Source: Deltaproteobacteria bacterium HGW-Deltaproteobacteria-14
Lineage (GTDB): Bacteria > Myxococcota_A > UBA9042 > PHBI01
Length of the DNA: 38,847 bases
NCBI GenBank assembly: GCA_002841945.1
Contig: PHBI01000042.1
Span: 1 to 38,847 of the forward strand
Reading direction: 5' to 3'
Shown: positions 18,601 through 24,613 of the stretch, piece by piece
Layout of the letters: the number at the start of each line of letters is the position of its first letter
How positions within the stretch are numbered: the first letter of the stretch is position 1
Notes under the pieces: model-generated
Told to the model about the DNA's origin: nothing
Database searches by the model: none
Seen by the model: the letters and a program-made list of their open reading frames with translations, nothing else
Position numbers and translations under genes: made by a program

Positions 18601-21600
18601 AGACCGACCCGGCGACGAAGGTCACGCCCTCGGGGATGACGTCCTCAAGCAGCACGTCGTCGGCCAGGGCGTGGCCGGCGTTGCCGTACTCGAGGGTGTA
18701 GTCGAGGGTGTCGCCGGCGTTGGCGGCGCTGTCGTCGCCGGTCGCGCGGTTCACGACCGTCTTGACGACGAAGGGGTCGGGGCGGAAGACCGACACCGAG
18801 CAGCTGGCGTCGTTGTTGTCGAGGATCTCCTCGACCGGCGCGCCCGGCCAGTCGGGGCGATAGAACACCTCCACGCGCACGCGGTTGGTGATCGACGTGT
18901 CGTCGGCGACGTCCTCGTTCACGCGCCCGCTCAGGGTGATGCGGGTGGTCGCGCCCGGGGACAGGCCGACGGTGCGGAAGTAGCGCGCGTCGCCGGCGTT
19001 GGGCTGGCCGAGGATGAAGGTGTCGCCGTCGCGGGTCCACGGGACGTCGCCGACGATGGGGCTCTCCGACGGGTCGACGAGCTGCCCGCTGCCGTCGTCG
19101 AGCATGACCGTGCCGGCGTCGTCGCTCAGCAGCGTGACGCCGGCGGGGACGAGCTCGGTGAGCTTGACCCCGTAGGCCGGGACGGTGCCGGTGTTCTCGA
19201 GCTCGACGGTGAAGGTGACCGCCTCGCCGGGGCGCACGCCGGGGTAGGCGCCGGCGGGGTCGCAGGTCTTGCGCACCTCGACGTCGATGCCCGGGGTGCG
19301 GGTCAGCGCGCAGGCGCGGTCGTTGCCCGGGTCATCGGCGCCCTCCTGGGGGGAGGAGACGCTGACGCCGGCGCAGGCCTGAAAGCGCGTGCCGCCCTCG
19401 GGGGTCTGACCGGTGGCGGGGTCGCGCGCCTCGACGCGCACGTAGACCGTGTACGGGCCCGACTGCGGCGGCAGGGTGCCGGCCAGGATGGCGACGTAGC
19501 TGGTGGTCGGGGCCGGGGTCGTGCCCCAGCCGCCGCCGGTGCCGCTGTAGACGGGCGGCGTGGCCTGCGGCGGGCCGTTGAAGTAGCGCACCTGCTGGCC
19601 GCCGGTGGCCGTGACGCCGAGGAAGGTCAGGTCGACGGCACCGTTGGACAGCGTCGGCCCGTCGGGCAGGCCGAGCACGACGACCGCGTTCGGGGCGGCC
19701 TGGCGGTTGTTGTTGCCGTAGCTGACCGTGTACTGGTAGGCCGCGCCGGGCTGGACGAGGAAGGGCGCCGCGACCTTGACCCAGGCGTCGGGCAGCGGGG
19801 TGCGGACGGTGGTGCAGCCGGTGTTCGCGTAGTCCGAATCCTCGCCGGTGAGGGTGGCGCCGGTCGCGCAGACCTCGATGTCGGTGGCCGGCGGGACGGT
19901 GGCCCCGACCTGGCCCTGGAACACCACGCGGACGTCGCCCGAGTGGCCGGGGAGGTAGGCGGGGCCGCCGGGACCGACGAGCTCGCTGTCGTCGTCGAGG
20001 CTGAAGGTGATCGTGTCGCCCACGAGCGTCGGCTGCCCGGCGAGGCTCCAGCCGGTGGTCGGGGTGAAGGCGCTGCCGGGCACGTAGGCGAGCGTCCCCG
20101 GGAGGACGGCGGAGAGCTCGACCCCGTCGGCGAAGTGGCCGCCCTCGTTGGAGACGATGACCGTGTAGGTGACCGTCTCGCTCGACGGCGGGTCGGGCTG
20201 GTCGGCCTGCACCCGCACCCACAGGTCGGCGTTCTGCACCAGCGGCGCCAGGGTCGCGTAGGCCGTCGACTCGAGGGTCTCGCCGTTGACGGTCTTGGTC
20301 GCGGTGGCGGTCGTGACGGTGGGCAGCAGGGTCCCGGTGTCGGTGCCGGCGGCGACCTGGACGGTCAGCACGAAGGTGCCGCCCTGGAGCGGCTCGAGGG
20401 CGAGCGGGCCGCCGTTGCCGTCGACGAGGTCCCACCGCAGCTCGCCGCCGCCGCCGGTGGTCATCGTCAGCGGGGTGGCGTAGGGGGTCGCCGCGTTCCA
20501 GGTGTGGGTGAAGGATAGCAGCGTGAGCTCGGCGGGGAGGAGCTCGCTGACGACGACGTGGTCGTCGACGTTGGTGGAGTCGTTGTGGTAGCGGACGGTG
20601 ATGTCGAAGATCTCGCCGGCGGCGACGACGTCGGGGCCGGCCTTGGCGACGCGGATCGAGGGCTTCTCGCTGACGGTGTCGCGCGCCTTGTCGCTGATGG
20701 CCTGAGGCAGGCCGTGGGCGACGATGAGGGCGTCGTTGGCGATGACGACGCCGGTGTCGACGCCGACGTCCACGGTGACGGTGAAGGACAGCTCGCGCAG
20801 CTGATCGGTGACGAGCTGGGCGGGGCTCAGGGTGCCGTCGTCGACGAGGAAGGCGACGTAGGTCGTGGCGGCGCCGTAGGGGGAATGGGCACGGCCGTCG
20901 GCGCCGATGACGCCGGCGACGAAGCGGGCGCGGATCACGGCGTCGGAGAAGGCGAACTCCTGGCTGAGGTAGCCAGGCAGGGTGGGCGGCAGGGCGTTCG
21001 AGAACCAGACCTGCCCGCCGACCGGGACGTCGGCGGCCTGGAAGGTGATCTCGGGGGGCAGGCGGTCGACGATCCAGGTGCCGGTCGAGGCGCCGTCGCC
21101 GATGTTCACGTAGCTGAGGCGGTAGTCGTAGGCGTCGCCGGGGCCGACGACGGCGAGGTCGACCTGCTTGTCGACGATGAGGTAGGGCTCGACGCTGACG
21201 CGGGTGCTCTCGCTGCCGCTCGCCGCGACGGCGCCGCAGAGGTCGTCGTGGGCGGTGGCCGAGGCGGAGAGGGTGAAGCTGGTGCCGTCGAGGACGCCGC
21301 TGGGGACCTTGAGGGTGAGCCTGACCGACTTGCTGCTGCCGGCGAGGATGTTCGGCCAGGTGACGCGGACAGTTCGATTGTCAACCCAGTTGACAGACCC
21401 GCCCGAGGCCGACATCGACTCGAAGGCGAGCGGCGTCGGGACGCCGTTGGCGGCGACGGTCGGGATGTTGATGGTGAGCTCGGGGGCGAGCGCGGTGTCG
21501 GTCGGGCTGCCGCCGGGCTTCTGGTTGGAGATGTAGACGTTATAGGTGACGGTCTTGGCGCCGACGACCTGGTCGGGGCTGTCGCTGACGCCGACGGTGA

Positions 21601-23716
21601 GCTGCGGGGTGAGCTTGGTGACCTGGACGTACTCGGTGTTGGTGCCGACGAGCCCGGGGCCGTCGACGAGCTGGGTGCCGCCGCCGGGCGGGGTGTAGCG
21701 ATAGACGCGGAAGTTGCCGACGTTGATGAGCGGGGGGTCGGACGCGGGGCAGGCGTCGGCGGGGGTGTCCACGGTGACGCCGATCTCGCCGGTCACGCTG
21801 GTGGGGACGCCGGGCTCGGGGAAGTACGGCGAGGCGAGGCGCGGGACGACGAAGGCGACCCAGGCGACCTGCGCCTTGGGGGGCTGGGTGGTGGTCCACG
21901 ACGGCCCGAGGAGCATCCCCTGGTCGAGGTCGGGCGGGTCGTTGGCGGCGCGGGTGAGGCAGTCGCCGGGGGCGGCGAAGGAGCTGCACGTGTTGTAGTA
22001 GATGGCGCCGCCGGCGAAGGACGGGAGGAACGCCGAGTCGAAGGTCGTGAGCGCCGGGATCTTGTCGACCATGACGACGTCGTCGAGGGCCGAGATGCCG
22101 TTGTTGACGGTGCGCAGGAGCCAGCCCACGGGGTCGCCGTAGGTGACGGTGGAGTAGGGGTTGTCGTTGTTGACGGAGACCGAGGCGCTGCCGCGGATCA
22201 TGTCGCCCTTGGCGAAGGTGCCGGTCGGGTCGTCGGGGACGCCGATCTTGATGGCGAAGGTGCTGGCGGCCTGCTCGGGGGCGAAGCCCGACTGGACGCG
22301 GGCGGTCGAGGCGATGACGTCGCCGTCGTGGAGGGTCCCGGCGGGGACCTCGTCGCGCAGGGTCACGGTGTAACTGAGGTTGAAGCGCTCGCCGACGGTG
22401 AGGCGGTCGAGGTACCACCAGACGGAGTTCGGGGGGACGGCGACGCCGCCGCACGCGGGCGCGGTCGGGTCGCCGGCGAGGTAGACCTGGCCGCCGTTGT
22501 TCGGGGTCACGCCGGGGGGCGTCTCGATGGCGGGGCTGCCGCCGAGGTTCAGCAGCGGCCCGAGGTCGTCCCAGACGCACGCCTGGTAGTAGTCCTCGCC
22601 GCGGCTGCCCGGGTAGAACTCGTAGTTGCCGCCGTAGAGGCTGTAGGTGATCTGGCTGCCGGGGTAGGCGCGGTGCTCGCCGAACAGCAGGTAGACGTTG
22701 CTGGCGGTCTTGCGGATGAAGGGGCTGGGCGCCGCGGCGACGCGGGTCGTGACCCAGGTCGAGTCGATGGGGTCGGCGTTGGCGGCGCGGAGGTGGGCGA
22801 CCGGCTCGAAGAAGGTCTGGTCGAGGGTGCCGGTGCGGGTGCGCGCGGTGAAGCGCAGCGCGAAGGTGTGTCCGGCCTGGATGGTGCCGAGGTCCCAGTA
22901 GACGGCGCCGGCGGGGACGGCGACGCCGTGGACGTCGAGGGGGGCGCCGCTGCCGTTGTAGAGGCCGCCGTCGGTGGCGCTCGCGAAGGTGAGGCTCGCG
23001 TCCTGGGTCTCGCCGGAGGTGGGCGGGGTCGGCGGGGCGGTGGTGGAGCCCGGAGCGGCGGCGTTCGGGGACGGCAGGGCGACCCAGGCGACGAGGTGCT
23101 CGGCGTCGACGAGGGAGACCGAGGCGGCGAGGCGCCAGGTGATGGTGTCGGCGGAGTTGACGCCGGCGGGGCCGGTGAAGCCGAGCGCCAGCACCGAGCG
23201 CGGCGACCAGGTGACGCGCAGCGCCTGCAGCGTCGGCGCGATGGGGCCGTTCTTCGACAGCGTCACGACGACGCGGCCGCCCTTGACCGTGGCCGGGACG
23301 GCGGCGAGCGAGGCGCGGCTCGTCCAGGGGGCGGTGGCGGCCGGGGCGAGGGTCAGCGGGTAGGTGTCGCCGTCGGCGCCCACGAACGCGGCGGTGACGT
23401 CCGCGGTCGTCGAGGAGGTGTACTGCAGGTAGACCGAGCCCCAGGCCTCGAAGGAGGAGGGCTCGATGAGCGTCGTCGTCACCGCGCCGCTGGTCGGCGG
23501 CGGGTCGCCCGCCGGGTTCAGCGTCAAGAGGCGCCCGATGCCGTCGTAGACCAGCTCGGCGGGGGCGTACGAGACGCCGACCGTGTCGTCGAGGAAGTGG
23601 ACCCACTCGCCGCGGTTGTTGTCGACCTGCGGCGCAGCGAGCGCCGACGACGGCGGCAGGGTCGCGAGGGCGAGCGCGGAGATCAGGGTCAGCGGGAGGC
23701 CAGCGTGAGACTTCAT
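9605..23716 (-). CDS. Giant (4,703-residue) multi-domain surface protein
   Basis: A single uninterrupted frame with an N-terminal signal peptide (cleavage after about residue 27, ALA-AP) and GAGG eight bases before the ATG. Domains in order: about eight DUF11-type beta-sandwich repeats (about 340-1780, each beginning near a 'V.K....V..G....YT..Y.N.G' signature); a Cys-rich repeat region (about 1790-2500); HAF-type extracellular repeats (about 2600-2950); about five more DUF11 repeats (about 3035-3620); a Cys-rich DDxNxCTxDxC array (about 3630-3860); more HAF repeats built on DLGTLGG (about 3870-4275); HYR-type domains (about 4285-4555); a thrombospondin type 3 Ca-binding repeat (about 4625-4664); and a final GGGGC, hydrophobic helix and RRRRT tail of the Myxococcales GC_trans_RRR type. 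This predicts export and anchoring at the cell surface, probably for adhesion; ligand and role are unknown. The DUF11 and HAF assignments are by motif. Confidence 0.92.
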   Translation of the reverse strand: MKSHAGLPLTLISALALATLPPSSALAAPQVDNNRGEWVHFLDDTVGVSYAPAELVYDGIGRLLTLNPAGDPPPTSGAVTTTLIEPSSFEAWGSVYLQYTSSTTADVTAAFVGADGDTYPLTLAPAATAPWTSRASLAAVPATVKGGRVVVTLSKNGPIAPTLQALRVTWSPRSVLALGFTGPAGVNSADTITWRLAASVSLVDAEHLVAWVALPSPNAAAPGSTTAPPTPPTSGETQDASLTFASATDGGLYNGSGAPLDVHGVAVPAGAVYWDLGTIQAGHTFALRFTARTRTGTLDQTFFEPVAHLRAANADPIDSTWVTTRVAAAPSPFIRKTASNVYLLFGEHRAYPGSQITYSLYGGNYEFYPGSRGEDYYQACVWDDLGPLLNLGGSPAIETPPGVTPNNGGQVYLAGDPTAPACGGVAVPPNSVWWYLDRLTVGERFNLSYTVTLRDEVPAGTLHDGDVIASTARVQSGFAPEQAASTFAIKIGVPDDPTGTFAKGDMIRGSASVSVNNDNPYSTVTYGDPVGWLLRTVNNGISALDDVVMVDKIPALTTFDSAFLPSFAGGAIYYNTCSSFAAPGDCLTRAANDPPDLDQGMLLGPSWTTTQPPKAQVAWVAFVVPRLASPYFPEPGVPTSVTGEIGVTVDTPADACPASDPPLINVGNFRVYRYTPPGGGTQLVDGPGLVGTNTEYVQVTKLTPQLTVGVSDSPDQVVGAKTVTYNVYISNQKPGGSPTDTALAPELTINIPTVAANGVPTPLAFESMSASGGSVNWVDNRTVRVTWPNILAGSSKSVRLTLKVPSGVLDGTSFTLSASATAHDDLCGAVAASGSESTRVSVEPYLIVDKQVDLAVVGPGDAYDYRLSYVNIGDGASTGTWIVDRLPPEITFQAADVPVGGQVWFSNALPPTLPGYLSQEFAFSDAVIRARFVAGVIGADGRAHSPYGAATTYVAFLVDDGTLSPAQLVTDQLRELSFTVTVDVGVDTGVVIANDALIVAHGLPQAISDKARDTVSEKPSIRVAKAGPDVVAAGEIFDITVRYHNDSTNVDDHVVVSELLPAELTLLSFTHTWNAATPYATPLTMTTGGGGELRWDLVDGNGGPLALEPLQGGTFVLTVQVAAGTDTGTLLPTVTTATATKTVNGETLESTAYATLAPLVQNADLWVRVQADQPDPPSSETVTYTVIVSNEGGHFADGVELSAVLPGTLAYVPGSAFTPTTGWSLAGQPTLVGDTITFSLDDDSELVGPGGPAYLPGHSGDVRVVFQGQVGATVPPATDIEVCATGATLTGEDSDYANTGCTTVRTPLPDAWVKVAAPFLVQPGAAYQYTVSYGNNNRQAAPNAVVVLGLPDGPTLSNGAVDLTFLGVTATGGQQVRYFNGPPQATPPVYSGTGGGWGTTPAPTTSYVAILAGTLPPQSGPYTVYVRVEARDPATGQTPEGGTRFQACAGVSVSSPQEGADDPGNDRACALTRTPGIDVEVRKTCDPAGAYPGVRPGEAVTFTVELENTGTVPAYGVKLTELVPAGVTLLSDDAGTVMLDDGSGQLVDPSESPIVGDVPWTRDGDTFILGQPNAGDARYFRTVGLSPGATTRITLSGRVNEDVADDTSITNRVRVEVFYRPDWPGAPVEEILDNNDASCSVSVFRPDPFVVKTVVNRATGDDSAANAGDTLDYTLEYGNAGHALADDVLLEDVIPEGVTFVAGSVSNLPAGATVLYDSGDGSFGYTPIAAAGVPDPAVVALRVVWDESLRAPASGVFSQTTVTEFDRGTYVRTYGDTGYQAVRVASAPAATAELCYPECDYIGGGGGDEERAVGGTGYTLPEGQVCPERCPYDDNATEWDEHSAACEDAYGAAWDYMECVSMSEGDLEACASLIPHDVWRSCWPAECPSVSPNSCEYPRYAATCAQAERDAIYAYEACAWIVTGYDGGDPVECAGLLPLNDCARCVRDSAELNLTPDGRDWHLRQQCTNYDGGLLDTYLDYANTSDDLEGPHEGRAYDLEVLGWDTCWGDQCPSSSVESCEFQAWQQYCGWSYETAMEQYVDCVRRLDADLSSSSAEAPALPRAPGDGVGSDQCAPLRPTGLCQTCLTSACQAGEPSWEIYSLCRQQNHAAYYAWRSCAEAFGWWDSYLSPQGASLEAVCGPPPMGDCGLCAPTTCLTSEAGSQQWISDAKYCNSARGNASEDWSGCLSDLDRFEEGAVDASMCELLRPRSCLDCVAENCPASDASSGTWDDFQEFCYRQLGNETSTYLWCLEGWGDATCAPIAPTQNPCATCAGNSCPVDGAPAYRWDDLNTRCGDADVGWWPLEPYSECVGFKGDDNATAQCDQLLPRPQCNDCYARACPAPTADAEAWGDYGHLCGRSLRHAVGAYSSCVELNGGSPEACAALMPRNTCATCWTESCPDDPEASADYVSKCEAMTSGSMYNAASAFVNCVGNFGDADEACSSAVTNFRGCTSEAGSLSECEALRAAAVSCVQANGAGVCADLAPAYVCGSFPEVCRDKGDYPPLDQRVSLPPSYTSPALPGPDEGNVTGWDRVVVNAVIADGDATPLTYTLLDAETGEPIPGFSGLAADVSGVIDISSLSYSDWPRIKVRADFPDVSESDACKQPITGPEVQRTSALAMNASGRVVGGAFVGDNGWPTPYTWTTSGGMVLLPCDDNGTDVPPTTLPEGTAYVINDDGDIVGDCDGSWTIWRATGAGTWTPSAFEANLYFPYLMNNDDYLVDDNVRLYQVGRGEVPIQGRIYSLSNQNLGVGYSYEFGGGALWGEDDNGSWSSTQLPDLFGNGNVYGETITEGGVITGEAYDGDEWHAAYWRRSADGELDGPFLLTDLPDTWAADYNDNGIFIGEWWGPGSGDGVAVAWIADDVAMTSFTMVKLLPPSNSNESWAEEVTSAGAILSVLDEDRDSRMIYHHPEPSAPNGYVNYDLGLSSGMWYSSVPPMTDDGLVLLPPTYSQNGDENYPIGASYVWKLCDSLGTPRLEDWTVLYATDKNPSVSFSAAVDDVCQTQIVNTAQISTGTPQISSANDSSTATIPVETADLTVSLAVDKVAAQSGDTVTYTVRWTNDGPAVAKAAVVKLRWNDGQSERNKTWELGSVPAGTSGTFTQQNHIDLGGAPGELPLGAVVTIDSPTIDCGAANSSDTVLTVVKDIVNVWVEKAGPQAAPVGEPFTYTLTYGNNGNVGASAVTVTDILPGGLTFVSAVPPPTSDPATGLTWVFAADDNATPDDNATALAAGERRVITVTVRADRCEDVGVTLTNVATIASAPLDAFNDDNEASADTIVSAPYGALAATVEVSRATAQPGDALLYTVHYGNAGSAALGSATLAFVGPNGASQQVDLAALPAGQFGAVVIPATATGSVGQTLTASASLDAAGACPIAVTGPVVKLTAPGLQLVKSADRGTVCGARGELVTWSLLVTNSGATPLTDVVVTDPIVGVNVVPGSVAGVGASAADPTKLVWRLGTLAPGAALTVSYQTTPPAGSSLVANVASATAAGGVTATSPTAYVRATCGAGATLTKAWNAGCALPGGEVQIALVLRNTGAAPLSGLVVTDPLVPGLSWVGSDTGGVLAGGVVTFTVPGSVPAGAVRTLTYRAMVGAGMAAGSLVLDRAQLSGGGLPRRASNQVAGAVLVCDDGNACTGDACAPLTGCVNAAVPDETPCSVADLCATSAQCVAGACVATDFLDCDDDNACTDDACLAGACQHDDVEDGTACDDFTVCSLASACQSGTCTGSELVDCDDENPCTTDLCDAETGCHSAAVEDGTGCDDDNACSDVSECQGGVCFGTTYVSCDDGDDCTTNFCDPASGCEAAPVEDGMPCDDDDLCTFEDFCTAGVCGGADVTCGPPSECQYPGVCNPATGVCDYELKDGQIPVPIALTDLGTLGGATSRAMAVNDGGVVVGASATEGGASHGFVWTEAGGMVDVTPAATAGVALSVNEAGVVAGVRADGESAQVAFRWHGGVTDALWSVSGALDAPGHVFGPTASGKVAGNTTTAGGDPAGAYSASGTSVQLITGAGGVVVAGLDDGGTVAGSVGTAGAERAFRWVGGSLTDLGTLGGGYARATAINGAGSVVGYGEAADGAVRAFIADAGDSALTELPPLCADDGTGTTVCGDEARAVAIDDTGRVLGWALTPDGETHAVVWAASGVISDLGTLGGASSAPVALAAGGGVVGDSVTAWGQTQAVYWSTELERLGLGTLGLSGSRAVAVDAAGHVAGELVLASGTTRAFLWDDARGMADLGTLGGASATVAAMNALGQVVGASAVQGGDAHAYVSAEPATSCVFCASDDEAPVIVCPVFKGAVECVAGGAAVALGEPSVSDACGRPVAVQSDAPPVYPVGATPVTFTATDSAGNEASCGTTVVVKDTVKPALLCPESSTVEADDGICGATVTLVPTATDSCDGADGITIVGPTGPTLFPPGATTVSYSAVDKAGNVSSCQSTIEVVGVTGLSIACDPELTVEAPADFCGYPEGISADVVDVCALNVTVTSAADNFPIGVTDVTFTADNDRDERATCDTKLTVLDVTPPTVQCGVGEVLPLLPAAIATAVYDVCGAEWVVTGVRCVRVADDGGEAEVSDGCDVVLEGGAVVVRSVPEGNTELRWTVTATDPSGNAVSEDCATKLDDRLLDRDRDGVVDGGDNCPDTFNPDQSDVDLDGVGDVCDETPAEGLVANGGGGCAGGGGGAPLALALALSLGAAFIRRRRT
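16215..18345 (-). repeat. Cys-rich ~75-85-residue protein repeats within the giant surface protein
   Basis: About nine tandem units can be aligned by a shared core, C-x2-L-x-P-x3-C-x2-C-x4-C-P, followed by a Trp/aromatic-rich stretch, a further Cys, and a Y-x2-C near the end of each unit. Examples of the core are CAALMPRNTCATCWTESCP, CDQLLPRPQCNDCYARACP and CELLRPRSCLDCVAENCP. The unit has about six Cys, suggesting disulfide-linked small domains. I do not recognise it as a named family. Confidence 0.7.
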
Positions 23717-23897
23717 GGCGTTTTCCTCGACCGACAGGACGGCGTCTGAACGTCACGTCGTCGTCGAGAGCCCGTGCCCCAGGGGGAGGGCGCGCGCTAC
23801 CCGCCGGCTCGTGAGGCGGCGATCGCCGCGTCGTCCAAGCCCGAACCCGATGGCGCCATGATGCAACGCGAGGCGATCCCGCGCAACCGCACCCGGC

Positions 23898-24179
23898 TCA
23901 GCGCCGGATCTCGAAGGCCCCGCTCAACCCCTGGGCGGCGACCCAGCGCACGTCGACGTCGTCCACGCGCGCCGTCGCCGGTCCCTCGCGACAGAAGGCG
24001 ACCAGATCCATCAGCCGCGGCTTGGTCCCCTCGGCGGTGACCTCGACGCGCCCGTCAGGGAGGTTGCGAATCCAGCCGGCGACGCCGAGCTGCCGCCCCC
24101 GGTCGCAGGTCGACTGGCGGAGAAACACCCCCTGTACCCGTCCGCTCAGCTTCATCTCGACCCGTACGACGTCCCCCAC
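23898..24179 (-). CDS. acyP: Acylphosphatase
   Basis: A 93-residue product from a GTG at 24179 preceded by AGGAGG at short spacing. The acylphosphatase signature is present: GRVQGVFLRQST with the substrate-phosphate-binding Arg (residue 21) and GWIRNLPDGRVEV with the catalytic Asn (residue 39). The family is about 90 residues long, so this is full length. The enzyme hydrolyses the carboxyl-phosphate bond of acyl phosphates in the cytoplasm. A longer frame runs further upstream but has no ribosome-binding site and no homology. The gene is divergent from the permease-RCK gene and lies just upstream of the giant surface-protein gene on the same strand, with 181 bases between them. Confidence 0.9.
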   Translation of the reverse strand: MGDVVRVEMKLSGRVQGVFLRQSTCDRGRQLGVAGWIRNLPDGRVEVTAEGTKPRLMDLVAFCREGPATARVDDVDVRWVAAQGLSGAFEIRR

Positions 24180-24613
24180 GACCCCTCCTGCTGCACTGCA
24201 CAAGACGTGCGCCCGATTGAAAGCTCCGAGATGCCACCGCGACCTGCTCGCTTCTACCGCATTGCGATGTGCGGCGTCTCGACCCCACGAGCCGCCGCGC
24301 GGCCTCGCGCGCGAGCCCCGCCGGAGTCGGCGGCTCGAGGTACACAAGAGGCGGTCCCAGGGGGGCTCGGGTCAAGCGGGGAGGTGGTTTCGCGAGGAGG
24401 GGAGGCTCCGCCGCCAGGGCTTTTCGCGGCCGAGACGCTGTGGTAAATATTGGCATACACGCTGTTCGCTGCGCTGCGCCACCAGCGCCCCCGAGAATGA
24501 GCCGTACCGGCCGCCCGACCTCCGGGCGGCTCCGATTGAGCAGGTCTGCGCCGAACCTGGCGCCGTCATCGACACGCGAGCCGTCCCTCTCTCCGGGAGC
24601 CGAGGCTGAGCGT
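24180..24613. promoter_or_regulatory. Divergent intergenic region upstream of the permease-RCK gene
   Basis: A 434-base gap between acyP (minus) and the permease (plus). Its one clear A/T-rich island is at about 24441-24460 (TGGTAAATATTGGCATACAC), the best place for a promoter; no good -35/-10 pair is certain. A perfect 8-bp hairpin (GCCGCCCG, loop ACCTC, CGGGCGGC) lies at 24510-24530, inside the putative leader and about 84 bases before the ATG. I see no match to the known c-di-AMP riboswitch consensus. Confidence 0.3.

Noticed and set aside
10910..20518. A 3,202-residue open frame on the plus strand, antisense to the giant surface-protein gene
   Set aside because: It is a shadow of the giant gene: the sequence is compositionally biased (Ala/Gly/Val/Arg-rich), shows no domain motifs and no ribosome-binding site, as expected from GC-rich third positions.
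24180..24613. c-di-AMP (ydaO-type) riboswitch upstream of the cassette
   Set aside because: Its conserved GA-rich segments were not found; only a simple hairpin was seen.
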